Source of the DNA: Blastopirellula sp. J2-11
GTDB taxonomy: Bacteria; Planctomycetota; Planctomycetia; Pirellulales; Pirellulaceae
NCBI RefSeq assembly: GCF_024584705.1
Contig: NZ_CP097384.1
Coordinates: 4,092,001-4,156,000, forward strand
DNA length: 64,000 bases
Reading direction: 5' to 3'
Part shown: positions 21,001 through 25,500 of the stretch, in pieces
Layout: every line of letters begins with the position of its first letter
Numbering within the stretch: the first letter of the stretch is position 1
The notes under the pieces: generated by a model
What the model was told of the DNA's origin: nothing
The model's input: only the letters and a program-made list of their open reading frames with translations
The model's database searches: none
Made by a program: the position numbers and the translations under genes

Positions 21001-22455
21001 GTCGACAGTCTCTTGGCTGGGGCGTAGAAGAAACAACGCATTATCGAATACGTCGCGATTAGGGCTGGGATTGGGTCCGTAGACTAAAATGGCTTCGTTT
21101 GAATTGTTGGTAACCTCCCCGTCAATCCATCCGCGAAGCCGTCGCGATCGATCTTGCTGCTGAATGTATGAGATTTCATCGCTCGTCAGCTTTCGTGCGA
21201 AGAGTTTTCCATCCTTATCGACCTCAAGGATCTCGGCCCCGGTTACGTCGCGACCGCTCAGCTTGCAGCGGACCTTGGTAATACCGCTTGAGGTCGCCTT
21301 GAAACGCAAATAGATCGTAGCGTCGAAGATCATGCTGTTCACTCGATAGGAGCCATTCTGCGATTGCGGAGCGGCAAGCGAAACGCGTGAGTTGCTTTGA
21401 TCCCATTCGCTCCCGGTCGCCGATTCGACGACGTACGAGATCTCCCCTTGCAAGCACTCGATTTCGAAATTCGCGGCATCTTTGTCGTCAAAGTAAATGC
21501 CATTTTCCATGCCTTCCGTTAGCGTGAAGGTATACTCAAATTCGTCGGTGGGATGATCGCCGTAAATTCGCCCCCAGTCGGTTGGATCCGCCGTCTGGCG
21601 CGTCCCTTCCGCGGCGAATGCCTGAATCTTCGCCAACTCGGCGGCGTCCACAGGCAGCGATGTGGATCGGCCTTGGAGAATCGCCATCACTCCCTCTCGA
21701 GTGAGCGGGCCTTCCCACTTTCGATCCGGAATAGGGTCGGAGGGACTGAGCCAATCCATGCTCCACCAACTTTCGTCCAGAAAGTGATCGACCCCTTGGA
21801 CGTATTGATCGTTGATGTTGGCGATCTTGTGTTCTTTCAGAACACCCTCGACTGCAAAAATCCTGTTTGGCAATCCGAAGCTGCCAATCCCTCTTTTGAG
21901 CATTGCGATATCGTCCGACGGCGACCATAAGCTAACGACCTCCCCTTGGACATTGTCAGCAGCCGCTCCAAGCGACGTATTCGATTCGCCGCTGGTGATG
22001 ATCTCTTTGTCGAGAGGAGATCCCATCAAGATCCAATTGTCGACCCTCATTCCCTCCTGAAGCGCGCAGAGCGAGAGCACCGTCCCTTGGCTGTGTGCGA
22101 GGACATTGATCGGCACGTCATCGCCGACCAACTCGCGACATTGAGCGACCACATCTTTTAGCTTGGCGACCGCAACGAGCCCCTCATCACTCATCCCGGT
22201 CACAGAGTTGGCCCGTCCGCCTATCGAATCGCTTGCTAGGAAAAACGGCTCTTTCCCCCAATCAAACTCGACCAGATGGACGTCCGGCAAATGGGGATGA
22301 ATCTTCGTCTTGAAATCACCGTACGCCCCTTTGTCGGCGAATACTCCATGAATCAAGACAAGCACTGCGCGGGCGTCATCAGCGGCGCTGGTTGCCGGTA
22401 CCGCCAGAACGGCTACCCAAAGAAAGATCAAAGTCCCGATGTGATTTTTGCCCAT
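1..22455 (-). CDS. Giant secreted RTX/FG-GAP multidomain protein with N-terminal alpha/beta-hydrolase (3' end beyond window)
   Basis: One frame stays open from ATG 22455 to the left edge, at least 7,485 codons; I translated both ends and long stretches between and met no stop. The C-terminus lies outside the window. The first 25 or so residues are a Sec signal peptide (hydrophobic core then a T-S-A-A cleavage region). Then come an alpha/beta-hydrolase domain (about 30-240), a catalytically substituted muramidase-like domain (about 685-865), about 2,700 residues without a domain I recognise, a cysteine-rich patch (about 3560-3640), RTX-type Gly/Asp repeats (about 3750-5620 and 6540-6800) and FG-GAP-like calcium loops (about 6890-7440). 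RTX and FG-GAP repeats usually bind Ca2+ and occur in secreted or surface proteins, so an envelope-attached or shed adhesin/enzyme is inferred. The start lies 52 bases after the stop of the murein-hydrolase gene upstream, suggesting one operon. The Shine-Dalgarno sequence is weak (GAGAAG). No type I secretion genes are in the window. Confidence 0.9.
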   Translation of the reverse strand, partial: MGKNHIGTLIFLWVAVLAVPATSAADDARAVLVLIHGVFADKGAYGDFKTKIHPHLPDVHLVEFDWGKEPFFLASDSIGGRANSVTGMSDEGLVAVAKLKDVVAQCRELVGDDVPINVLAHSQGTVLSLCALQEGMRVDNWILMGSPLDKEIITSGESNTSLGAAADNVQGEVVSLWSPSDDIAMLKRGIGSFGLPNRIFAVEGVLKEHKIANINDQYVQGVDHFLDESWWSMDWLSPSDPIPDRKWEGPLTREGVMAILQGRSTSLPVDAAELAKIQAFAAEGTRQTADPTDWGRIYGDHPTDEFEYTFTLTEGMENGIYFDDKDAANFEIECLQGEISYVVESATGSEWDQSNSRVSLAAPQSQNGSYRVNSMIFDATIYLRFKATSSGITKVRCKLSGRDVTGAEILEVDKDGKLFARKLTSDEISYIQQQDRSRRLRGWIDGEVTNNSNEAILVYGPNPSPNRDVFDNALFLLRPSQETVDDWDFDGIFVPVDRKAVGSAAVGPFAAKITDDEYGVVEQVDDTNYEISVNLGLAKFDVLRHTSIPPVLDELRANWLVPDLTHLQIQQLAAGERLNVPIQLSSAPAADPDPLKILGTVQEGAKVEAEVASAGDWEITDHATSKITSATGVAAGGKIALTPDLPTAGELTESREYSFARYVKGIPKDYGVLTIRSDGTTLSHELTFVRDGVFTFLAQGRTSETLRLRHPKPRGMKDEDNKTGLLIGRGYNLKWRTEAQVMEELKDKGIPDDVRETLAKGAGLTNADAARHEHQHSGLAISPSAEVRVFNLIYSEGSTWEETIDGQIVVGNVDSFVEQARRNYERWTANDENSDVRASWDSLHPPIRDVLIDFVFQGFTKTPRPMVKGMRNDFDELINYIESNSTMIRYDAGRQRAPYLRRQKAEFAQIPANLPFTIASWDVNPEDVVRVDLQKGLVVRAGDVRLIGTKSAVGTGKFELWFRRKLADGGWSEWQGGGGVQVAGDKLSATTVSLPSSTYQCKVVVREAKDPLSGSTEKTITFATEDGYTGDLVPLDLAGLERFQKERPYPQKLSITRIVYGAAAGAKVFDVPLDEAFVRLEGGGAGSIENKDDLGYLLRKDANSAKYYFSPGVADMLIPGDEEDAPGFQGKAQFFVSQQVLNEESGALEWKPLRPNGESQATFSIDVVSGASRKISDMANWQVGSFSIPVAETQHRLRFARHSATPAEWLQVDGVVDAAAADPTKEALKRLREAITGAPSGPVAQPSENDLAYLNPTLLRRIPVVQSIAILPVVKTNLLAAFDKVILEVPKLMAETKLHDQLRERLSFNHLNLDNLEGKEFVELQTQLEDTLDKARANINNLNTYSELLKTGKVDVEGNQNVLVVAVPFRASTTSQRAFRFEAAFRDPFDVEPLQDLALLTSQGEATLVFEVPISLEMTADADAEIHVPLDGSADVRLVVRRAHLSLAVSACNASLATTSANSSAYSSPFGLGLLGVGRPFLEQLEYRATFDFLEGIVSPIDFPIADLPLQDRTALIDEVTSRQPKIVSPFRNDLSTSPAGTARVGSVRVDLGVTEKMDLQRLAFDNIDGLKNYGTAQFDLYVYPEVKVEKEGFTKDISKTYVIATSDEAVAEISPVTNAGLQGSYLVTMFDYLGRRLQAAIGQKGKKLPFSEENVIAGIGLREEMTVDLAPQLRIRRIYGIPIDETNLAHQTENWPFYEKRNEKTFKFNIDREVVTIKLDDKDASFVPEENEENPEGRYVAYLNKLLDEKLGSRKLGGVFTFGVLPIESTDSNARYQFYLDVNRNASLQSFRLGRIEGLGFEFLEAEADLAATEEIYNAFAFEVVNQAGDGYVIQVPASGASELEFRVVEICDAIKQSVADAVNRGMPAVHFEVLARGERLVMRTKLDDNPDDTSLVLRYGETLGFSAGAPNMKEITEFQPLTIDFLQRQFALHDDLSALGLTLDPTGQRLRFTLKDFGVRSARAFPFALFQGDELTSSGFSPLHLTGGVAADFESRANFDVSLILNDAPPKIVAPDTELAAIKIPATGNANLAINFQRLLEELQESVEGEKNFPLVFELTDNLGVAPPSDRPALRFTVFLDGVKKIEDITTRIVEAANEVAPMRLKVEFDGVRFRLTDTESKPTGWDDEKNYIKPLKVSARYVERQFAYETQEVLEEQWANEHEGQVAMGDEWLIYREERKKTRFESAQLVFAAPLDYVAELNAKIMPAGLPALFEQANISLAADAQIERGVKDRLWSILSEGTRFELRKREIVVRPWMGDFVGFEIPVENKDLLNAGMVPDEFKEELGVDAGVVEVVEMDKRWKISTDENDSREYELNWIGDIAVERPITNSRLFKPLVFTGNLPVWSGKKPVSGLPDGLGQELSSEFAEKSCPLDDNASVEQVAAERWLIHSARRRFVVRCVKPFDFNSSEPKYDLIVREDAYPERLLLPVLLGIGAFDADGDGVILGTPITEVDPFAGRLVFDAASTGELHCQADLTAVVESGKTDLGLLELEANGEGFAHVDFHIFLNGDNSDPSVSQIDTTFDAGLNAEYSFDVQFQADQTKSNFAGELWPAQMGTGLDRAIAEFDEVATLQFQWLGEKGTGKVALADSLAFDQLALARLKNRDLVLDQLNKGLKELGAFVTTFSNNKNFKVLSIPQTNFRLENLIQIDDEFEELVKRFDSRLAQASGKPGSGGEKVQVLAQLHGLLKEAIGESGDVQVEFDPATESFLFVFRRNESDLQRCGLSSTYDGPFEPLKNLAVVNVGEKGQASAGWYADVSVGIGIDLRQKSDACGIRGIFLSCPRTYVDAGAKVEIPTGDIEVIIGPFQHHISGLKIKDYPNGIWEEEFEYALPDSDDQNQPDYVPGRVYQFQGIVPPQIDLPEIKLELDFSDVEFPDLPTIPMTELPDLPEYDLAKHLENLGLNWDRINGDLDLELEKLFDRFEIPVLGDNKLEILGVFDGISNAFQGEWLNLDGINEELTVGGVASLPPEVKAEIKERIEAKLEASLKDALVGIDPSLQVKNVHVDIDAPSVQFEMLFEKKRTTSSELDLGLKGIGFEMSPRPEVATEVTMMFGGTGICDGHADPMSDDDYATIGFDKEGIWMWNAHFYCAAKAEILAPGQFDTDLGFLRFETTLKSLPFPNVANGNCLSFPVDAKELNGLSLKIVASLADDSEASGEKKRTRISELARNIAKPKEVNDGKLEGVGHGLVATAGFHVESFKSRQVQMLPRFRTSFDFQWGRSHPASDHENPEEDLIRFGQVEMNIEDFGERFLKPIHEKVVKFTKPVLEVVEECEKPLPLISDLGGSVTIFDLALLLVEEEEDVESINDIREAVKNLGQMTRRIEKISSITSDDGWIIVGAFDVNYEDASSSASRGSLKPNLSAMDLQENLAKGLATLGEIKATSLKDREPFPEIADPEFRYIKENAGRFAFPLVETVVGYRGNNETYVVSEPQQVIFGLILGQDATLFEYRVPRVRASFEYSQFFPIFGPLGARVGGRASFEATVAIGYDTSAISQHRKVFHGFYLNDRLYPGGVGPDVVEAAVRMGLFAAAEINVVVARAGVEGGVFGELGLDLNDCGCKEGYHADDGKIYWEEIEEAFDDNPLKLFNVRATVYAQLRAYLEIGFNVLGGFKCIVCKEKVFPKKILFEKTLFGECDCAEKSNESDQTAIDAGDPGDMATLSPPIWASLVALLQAPEDEPTGLSADKTLLKVKVETPKVEFRFSEGRFVDGRYEEPLLTEHRYKNGEEPEVIPHWGFKYETDPAKPQSVLIIKGSNGADQIIIGPNVPFDLQIDGEGGDDTILNNGIGKNVRINGGAGDDKITGSNHADELLLGGDGKDTILGRDGNDWIFGFGADGAVTDDNDDLLDGGKGIDYIFGGPGEDTIAGGLNDDWIWGGAEHDDIVGDAGNDVLIGGAGKDKIGDLNKELGSDILVATNLIGKFDEIDWKAHPLSIDRTSSLPAAETIKLRKAKEADLLVGLKQQIKFAADIRSSDWLETKRDTGALARTIQDLIQDDADDGDATEKNELSGGPTNDFLIGSNGADVLHGHVGSDWIWGGKGNDLLHGDDSGDYLFGNDGVDTLSGDRGADVLVGGANGDFLYAGFAPSNLPAAPDVIRPGDNVEFYKLLTTDVVETYFSPSSDDEHRHEIFGGDVRWSDGPLDSDDGNDLIVGSNGPNLVIAGGGDNTVWTGKGTDWIFAGARRLDKTSFEKEQLPATVKPREVVILPARLIVERLPDVTNQIHAGFGSNEVHGGNGVNQIWMSSSFVDVGETNLISTGKSDDQICTIHNHKPFITGLVRQDGVQEDHTVAYNDWAQADPPLVGKCHAKLCMIDAGPGEDLVVSGDGHDWIETLGDHGTLLAAAGDAVVDGAMFKIEDITFVFQKTDMAVGDNPIEVADDDSKEDIANAIAFAMRSKGVSALAMGDQVHFLGSIDISATQFLKTTEPGADNTRDVVFAGAGINAVNADAGDNYIQAFDSDDSYNIIIATTGDDVVRAGKQHDFILTGEGNDIVFGGDGDDIIVAGRNPKELGPGGLDADIVHGGAGNDIIIGGAQDDILSGDEGDDILIGGLPNMQLDGLIKDSSGKDVPIAVFYEVARELHRSGKQGPLREPFVTMYKTIIENFKQSLVQVPSYEKAENLAAGLQERDPYPFPNDTTPGYLRGISVDGDDNDGNDALLGGEGRDWLFGGAESDILFGGNGNDYLDAGAGNDEVYGNWPRQEQADHENVRFTKENGFTYDFDALFKTTHRKKNQNDDILIGGRGQDILKGDWGIDQLFGDEDDDWLYGDQGIEIVFSAGEATAQRKGELSSLHGSDKVPVPDWLATIFRSELGKWVPASGPIVASFAKEERDGELLGWVVVSDARKFRIREIDGNFEVVKEIQQAGQRLWGGAGIDMLHGYSSVDDFEFDREVRLLAGQESPRRVHDGLDYPIGDDLRGDSGGDYLYGSLRRDILIGDSLDQPSAGNDYLHGDYLKDDYRLNYDAGWSGGGDFLYGNRGSDQLFGGGGKDVLWGGEDGDWLEGMAAKDQLYGGSGPDIIVADVDSRYFYDDTESSDEDQLHQETETVDGHFGNVVEGDSVDDAVDILLVQGDATFENRTASTNHEHDNIVIRDFGKEFLRIEYKSFKESENKWIEDLASCDAPDKATVEKKRREGKPEPEKPRTFDIRWRPEVDAFPAYIEQIQVAGLMGDDRILLDVSEKTTQKATDLFQDDPTGPGPLQIWFSVLSGGPGNDMVVGSSARDQIYGGPGSDMLYGLGGDDRLWGDFLDGELEDEDYLFAGEGNDDLIGGVGSNRLYAWSFHPYCEPEHPFPYIDRSQPEPATSEPSVPHQTWRRKVGEFLDAQYRIKWQEIRGFDVSEGGKENYFGVFKDHRNHFSAVRVANSDYEDTGLNRMLGSDSEVTHDYLYGGKNVDFLYGRAGDGDLIFKKDGTVFQPGEDVSHEDRWKAYAKANRGALYVATSESADKVEIGYVTNPSAKNYGQHWINLATAGSVDVRFGIEAFDLKNANGETLFKSGGEFIDASALLFSRNADMPGYAAAQAGTARNAQGALNDISEKFQIGGQVRQSRGPQRVSLSLEPRDLNPDDDLLRDEDLAETFLAIIIDTLGGDDDVHVGETVQKTVWIDAGDGEDVVRIDPQRAYLPDQFERRLPKNPNKPDPRRELTNRFTSDELDGRLVIHKPFADKGRKKRVVTNDEPRFAYPLETLSRTTRFKNLTIDSGHASSDDIDWYQFSILEDMEFNYGDAIEVEKTDTLHDSQVELGIYRESVLREEKPENWDNHRWPILQPNGQGAVPNFVLQSTLNGCCDALVQESPYYRTLTLLKEDSEASWRTLIATWNRLPEVIQHPAYKIETIIQIKRPFENYWGILRGPDPKDPKNWICIQRTEQAMYVRQNAYSGRHALCIRKRGFSFDPLREAETGPVTESFRHMWRHVQPLAVGCSGLTLSDASTIEKHPGNRWVLRIPSKNLLLRLSVEGLRIECLAKHFLMVRRKDDANSVGMPVAYDMTFRFRNHLDSTEAEAKGEVFSLGALERVTKIGGLTLHQEPAELDADLFSFQIAPKIGNGAGIKVSDYGLPAGQRISLELLDEEGVLLQPVVTPSDPTRLALDQYDEVKDAKERKLFRLKVSSSQEGDGKAPERTLAPVRYDLIPDIHYDTPDNEDNFTPESARNADSYLTTDKFKGDVKKCEHTWTQVSSEAITKALDARTLPSELLPHFLASDRIRAEKGKVDVLEESTRWRVSNERATYEVHIEGGQLHGAKVGWESGYFRINIPEKLEQKLHFAIAAPEMLGGVYPMLRLEFWQPTPKSRPDDVTLEKLLTYKDVRIDRGVTAMDLSDIQLLELVANAPPREGEYLSEDVVFQVIIDGLAHEVKLLKDDVSVPAASQTAEARKTRLLERLKKALNEAKSSSGGQTLELYEIEVSMTDGGRIVFRIPVNRVAAETIAVKDAEELGFLEYRNADSIDGGDSVSYQEARRTNAEIKGVYYLRARVVNSAEMWREFEPDDTSRELTIWQQTLEGATANSIKYEILPLNANRDSYAINLDNAAENDRSGRSYMRRKDVIIGGSGNDRLIGGSAEDWIFGGDGNDVLCGGADGQSSDLLFGGKGDDLFQIIPDDLPIHKFYKIPFDPATADMIFGDEGRDRIYFLGGDDERPGDASPSPDKVRDFVALGYDRFLGRHRLMSLEWDTNRHTFVANSLNGDSNTVGQFVQKFAFFQVKDIEGTLIDTRGGSDIVHLDPDYFAPSLGEKTWGVAQGDVQAGAHAFRRIEVRGGTGQDVIYGSDYADILLGGDESDVILGNKGDDHILGGDDHDLIAGNNFISEKPQLMQDLSKFTPDGADVSMNDYSSPKEAAPFDYALELGYSDRQSFRAVGVKFDTIPKDGRLEAASLLNSFAIEGQHEDRLAVVTPIGDTNNDRYEDYVISGAKPGSAFLFYGPLKQDHLFRASRGSEIDRSTFADDLHVRGNEWDYEISVDNSKEWVQLQKRYSVLGQGDVDLTDWGTISSRPSRDGAFVSVLFDDSSNQYKLLVSKPLVQHATDKNGVRVYNRMDSPTDKNFAFEAVIEGDDLDVIEKVGVERSGQDLSVHRLNFDGKSANGEELLVLAKRPAFNSDIVGWIIKKEVATLKIAIKADKLKGSPFRVRPGTSTATTIGKLLKGFEVALEEIPSQFKAVIPGDVNGDGTEDILLADSNFVTLKSGMPASEEIVGRVYLIAGRSGNGPVRLDAAPDAAEFNETTGVTIWEGLHLGGSVFALGDVNVDGLADFGFSRYKESCTVEDLAGRGAAFLIGGEGQLSLDADGNLAERYNYSIDKERTSKNSQWPNSEPPAKPTHVFCVLRELHTESGTQRVGDIQATSGDFDGDGVLDLAVSTAGNVLSTSSGEPSTAQAGHLGKLLQFRSIGEIASNAPPANPRIVELKEADAMLDVGAASLTLSEYPASDLDGDNLSDLAFGDPEASSELDLEKVKNPGRVYFAFGDYRQFARPERGMETLANRDVPGL
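145..1785 (-). repeat. FG-GAP/integrin-alpha-like repeats near the C-terminal end of the giant protein
   Basis: Five D-x-(N/D)-x-D-G-x-x-D calcium-loop motifs are visible on the minus strand: G-D-T-N-N-D-R-Y-E-D near 1770, G-D-V-N-G-D-G-T-E-D near 950, G-D-V-N-V-D-G-L-A-D near 720, G-D-F-D-G-D-G-V-L-D near 410 and S-D-L-D-G-D-N-L-S-D near 165. The last four are spaced 75-95 residues apart. This matches FG-GAP blades of integrin-like beta-propellers, which bind Ca2+ and mediate adhesion. At least one more blade may lie beyond the window. Confidence 0.8.
2040..2830 (-). repeat. RTX-type Gly/Asp repeat block 2 of the giant protein
   Basis: A second cluster of calcium-binding nonapeptides follows about 900 residues of non-repeat sequence. 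Clear units are I-I-G-G-S-G-N-D-R-L and F-G-G-D-G-N-D-V-L at the 2.8-kb end and L-L-G-G-D-E-S-D-V-I near 2.1 kb. The two blocks are separated by a region (about 2.9-5.5 kb) without glycine-rich repeats, suggesting two beta-rolls on one chain. Confidence 0.88.
5600..11200 (-). repeat. RTX-type Gly/Asp nonapeptide repeat block 1 of the giant protein
   Basis: The minus-strand translation contains dozens of G-G-x-G-x-D-x-(L/I) units, for example I-N-G-G-A-G-D-D-K-I near 11040 and the related G-G-D-G-K-D-T-I. They start after an S-N-G-A-D-Q-I-I-I segment near 11170. The units are densest from 11.2 to 6.5 kb and are interrupted by non-repeat inserts, with outliers near 6.2 and 5.6 kb. These repeats form Ca2+-binding parallel beta-rolls in RTX toxins, proteases and adhesins. 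The recurring GGCGG/TCATC-rich DNA pattern on the plus strand reflects this protein repeat and is not a CRISPR. Confidence 0.9.
11530..11775 (-). other. Cysteine-rich patch in the giant protein
   Basis: Within about 80 residues just before the RTX region the translation shows C-G-C, C-I-V-C and C-D-C motifs (roughly residues 3563, 3621 and 3640). Cysteines are scarce in the other parts I translated. Paired short-spaced cysteines suggest either disulfide-stabilised loops, which would fit an exported protein, or a metal site. I recognise no named domain. Confidence 0.55.
19861..20415 (-). other. Domain: pesticin/T4-lysozyme-like muramidase fold with all three catalytic positions replaced
   Basis: The segment aligns by eye with the muramidase domain of the adjacent 1,091-residue protein: both have a T-F-x-A-x-G motif followed by I-G-R-G-Y-(D/N)-L-K-x-R-T, and later a D-V-L-I-D core helix motif. 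In the neighbour the pesticin-type triad is Glu314, Thr336 and Asp342 (spacing 22 and 6). In the giant protein the equivalent positions are Gln699, Leu726 and Asn732, with about five extra residues in the first loop. Loss of all three predicts a non-hydrolytic domain that might bind peptidoglycan. The fold is inferred from motif similarity only. Confidence 0.7.
21736..22380 (-). other. Domain: alpha/beta-hydrolase (lipase/esterase-like) at the N-terminus of the giant protein
   Basis: Seen: a hydrophobic strand followed by L-I-H-G-V (His36 in the oxyanion-loop motif), then the nucleophile elbow A-H-S-Q-G with Ser122. Asp181 lies in S-P-S-D-D and His224 in G-V-D-H-F. Ser-Asp-His in this order is the normal alpha/beta-hydrolase arrangement, and the HG and xHSxG motifs are standard for lipases and esterases of the PGAP1/DUF900-like groups. 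The domain directly follows the signal peptide. The substrate cannot be read from the sequence; a lipid or ester in the envelope or in prey/host material is only a guess. Confidence 0.75.
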
Positions 22456-22507
22456 TGGTCTGCTTCTCTAAGAGTTGCTATCACGGTGGAGATGAAATCG
22501 ATGAGAG

Positions 22508-25500
22508 TTAGGGAAGCTTTGCGCTCGCCTCGTTTCCTGGCCCGATGGGGAATAATGGCGGCTGCGCATGAGGATCATAAGAGACTTCCGCATTTCCCTC
22601 GGCAATGTAGGCCTGGATGATCCCCGCAGGCGTCGTCTGAGAAAATAGCGGACGATCCACTTTCGGATTTCCCGCAAACGCGACCTCCTCGGCGAAGTGG
22701 GCCGAGTTATATTTCAATGCCGAAAACTTCTTCCGATTCGGATCAAACTTGGGCGAATTCTCATCGCTCTTGGCGATCGCCTCCGAGGCGAAGGCTCGCA
22801 TATGCGAGAAGCTCATGAAGCGAAAATAGGCGCCTTGCATTTTCGGCGGATTCGCAAGTCCGGCCTCTGCCTGTTTCGCCTTGGCGAGGAAGGCGCACAG
22901 ATGCGTGAGCGAGGATTGGCTGGCTTCCGGACCGACGACTGACACGTTCGGAATAATGACGTTTCTAACGCGCCCATCCCCCTCTTGCGGCTCATACCGC
23001 CCAAATTCGTAGTACTTTGTTAGCCCGCGTTCGCCAATCAAGACAATTCCAACGTCCGCCCCTTGGAAGTCAGGAGCGATCCCCTTGAAATGAAACATGA
23101 TCGCTTCGCCTGTTAGCACCGAGGCGTCGAGGCCTTGGACGCCAAGAATCTCTTGGAGCGTCTCCTTGCGTCGCTCAATATACGGATCGACTTCGATAAG
23201 GGGTTCCATATCCTTGATCGTAGGAACTGGATTCTGTCGGAAATCATCGATCGTCAATCCCCCGGGCAAGCTGGTATAAAGCGCAGCGACCAAATTGATA
23301 TCTTCTTGCGACATCGTTTCGCTCGGAGGCGTTCCCTGCAACGCGATCTCAGCTAACACTTGCAGGTGCTTGGCGGCGACGAAGATATTCGCCTGGTTGT
23401 TCTTCAACAGATTGATGAGATCGCGTTCCTGTTCCTCGGTGATCGTCGCAGGGGAAATGCCAAGAGTTTCGGCCGCACGCCGGAGCTGAATGCTCACGTT
23501 ACCAAACGAGGTTCTGTCCGCTTTTTCCGACTTCCCCATCTGCCGAAGAATCCATCTGCCGGCCTCGTTTTTGCGAGCTTCATAACCAGCGTCATCGGCC
23601 CATAGCGGATCGCCGCCAACCTCGTTGTAAGCGACGCCGGCAACTAGTAAGGGAGGGAGATTGTACTTCTTCGCAGCGGCGCGAATTGTTTCGACATAGC
23701 CGACGCACCACTGTTTCTTGAAGTCGAAGATCAGCTTTTCGTCTCCCAGAACCGGAGTCCGCCATTTCACCAGATCTAAAGTCGTCCACTCTTCGGTTCC
23801 CGGGGCTGGCGAATACTTGTTCGAGATCTCCAGAATTTCCTTGATCGCATCTTGCTGCGACATCGCAAAGCCTGGCGCCCCAAGCAGCGCCTTCCAGGTA
23901 TCGTCGCCGACGACGCCGTCGACCTTCAGACGCATCTTCTCTTGGAACGCTTTCGCTGCGACTTCCGTCGCCATGTCGAATATGCCGTTCGCCGTGACTC
24001 CAAAACCTGGCCCTAAAACGCGAATCAGCGATTCCTGGAGAAAGGTTACGTCTGGTCCGGAACTTCCCAACTTAACAAGGGGACGATTTAGCTTCTGTCG
24101 CGTTTCCTCGCCAACGACGCCGTTGGCAGTCAGACCGACGTTCGTTTGATAAGTCTTGACGGCGTTTTCCGTTACCGGGCCGAAGATGCCGTCTTCTTCG
24201 AGTCTGGGACTGGGGACAAGCAGTCCGTTCAACGCTCCTTGCAGAAGAATGACGTCGTTGCCACGACTTGTTACGTCCAAACTCTTGGAACTTGCATCCG
24301 CCACATAGGCGACACGGCGATTGAATCGATCCTCCGGCACCGAAGCCCAATTGCTTTCCTTCCTGATTTCTGTTGCAAATCCCGCCAAATCGTTCTTTGC
24401 GACGTGCGACTGTAAAAACTCTCTTGATGAGCCGGTATAGTCTCCTCGGTACCGCAAATCGATGAGAACGTCCTTGATCTTGGAATCCAAGCCGGTCCAG
24501 TCGACCGATCCATACTTCGCAATCACGTCCGACTTTTGGCAAATACGCCGGACGTCGCGTTCCATTTCAGCGTAAACTATCTCGAAAAGAAGCTTCTGCT
24601 GATCCGGAGTGATCTCGACCAGTTGGGTATTGGCAATGAACGCCTTTGCGTCCTGACCGAACTTGCCAACCCCTTGGGCGTACTTGTTCGCATCCGCCTT
24701 CGACAGGGTCGCAGCGACGAGATCCTTGACAACTCCCTCCGCCGTCCGCTCCTTCAGGTCATAGCCTCGTCCGATGGTGACGCCAGAGGTCGGTCCAGGG
24801 ACATGCGGCCTGCGACTATGGAACTGCCCCCCTTCTGTACCTTCCGCATCAAAGGTCAATTGCCCCCGCTCTACCTGAAAAGGGTTCGCCTCTGCCGGGG
24901 CATACCCCTTCGGTATTTCCAAGTGGTAAGCGGGATCGCCGGGCGGAAGGATATACTTCGAGATGCGTTGATCGTTCTTCGCTTTCAGAATTGCCTGCTC
25001 GAACTTCGCGCGGTCGCTAATGGAAGAAGGCGCCACGTCGATGACGTCATGCGTTTCGCTGCAATGCTTCGAGACCTTTTCCGGGCCAAGCAATTCAATC
25101 TTGGCTTGCATCAGAGCCTTAATCTCATCCTCCGGTTTGGTCTGATTCTTGACGAACACGTCAATCACTTGATCGCCGAAAAAGCCATACAGCTTTTGTT
25201 GATGCGGTACGCCATGTTTGACAATATTGCCGTACATGATTCGCGATTGGTCTTCGGGAGTACGGACGCCACTCGTAATTCGCGCGGTACCGATCTTCGC
25301 CGCATCGAGGATCTCTCGCAGCGCGTCCATTCCCTGAATCGATACTTTGACGTTCTGGTTTACGGAGATATTGAATAGCGCTTGCCAGGTTTTCGCATCA
25401 ACGACTCCCGACGAGCTAATTGCCTGTCCCGTTTGAAACTCGATCACCTTCCCTTTCGTCGTCTCATCAAACTTTCCGTCCATAGGCAGCGGCGGATCGA

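Noticed and set aside
24536-25378. Plus-strand open frame of 280 codons
   Set aside because: Antisense to the muramidase and M15-like domains of the 1,091-residue protein, whose motifs are unmistakable.
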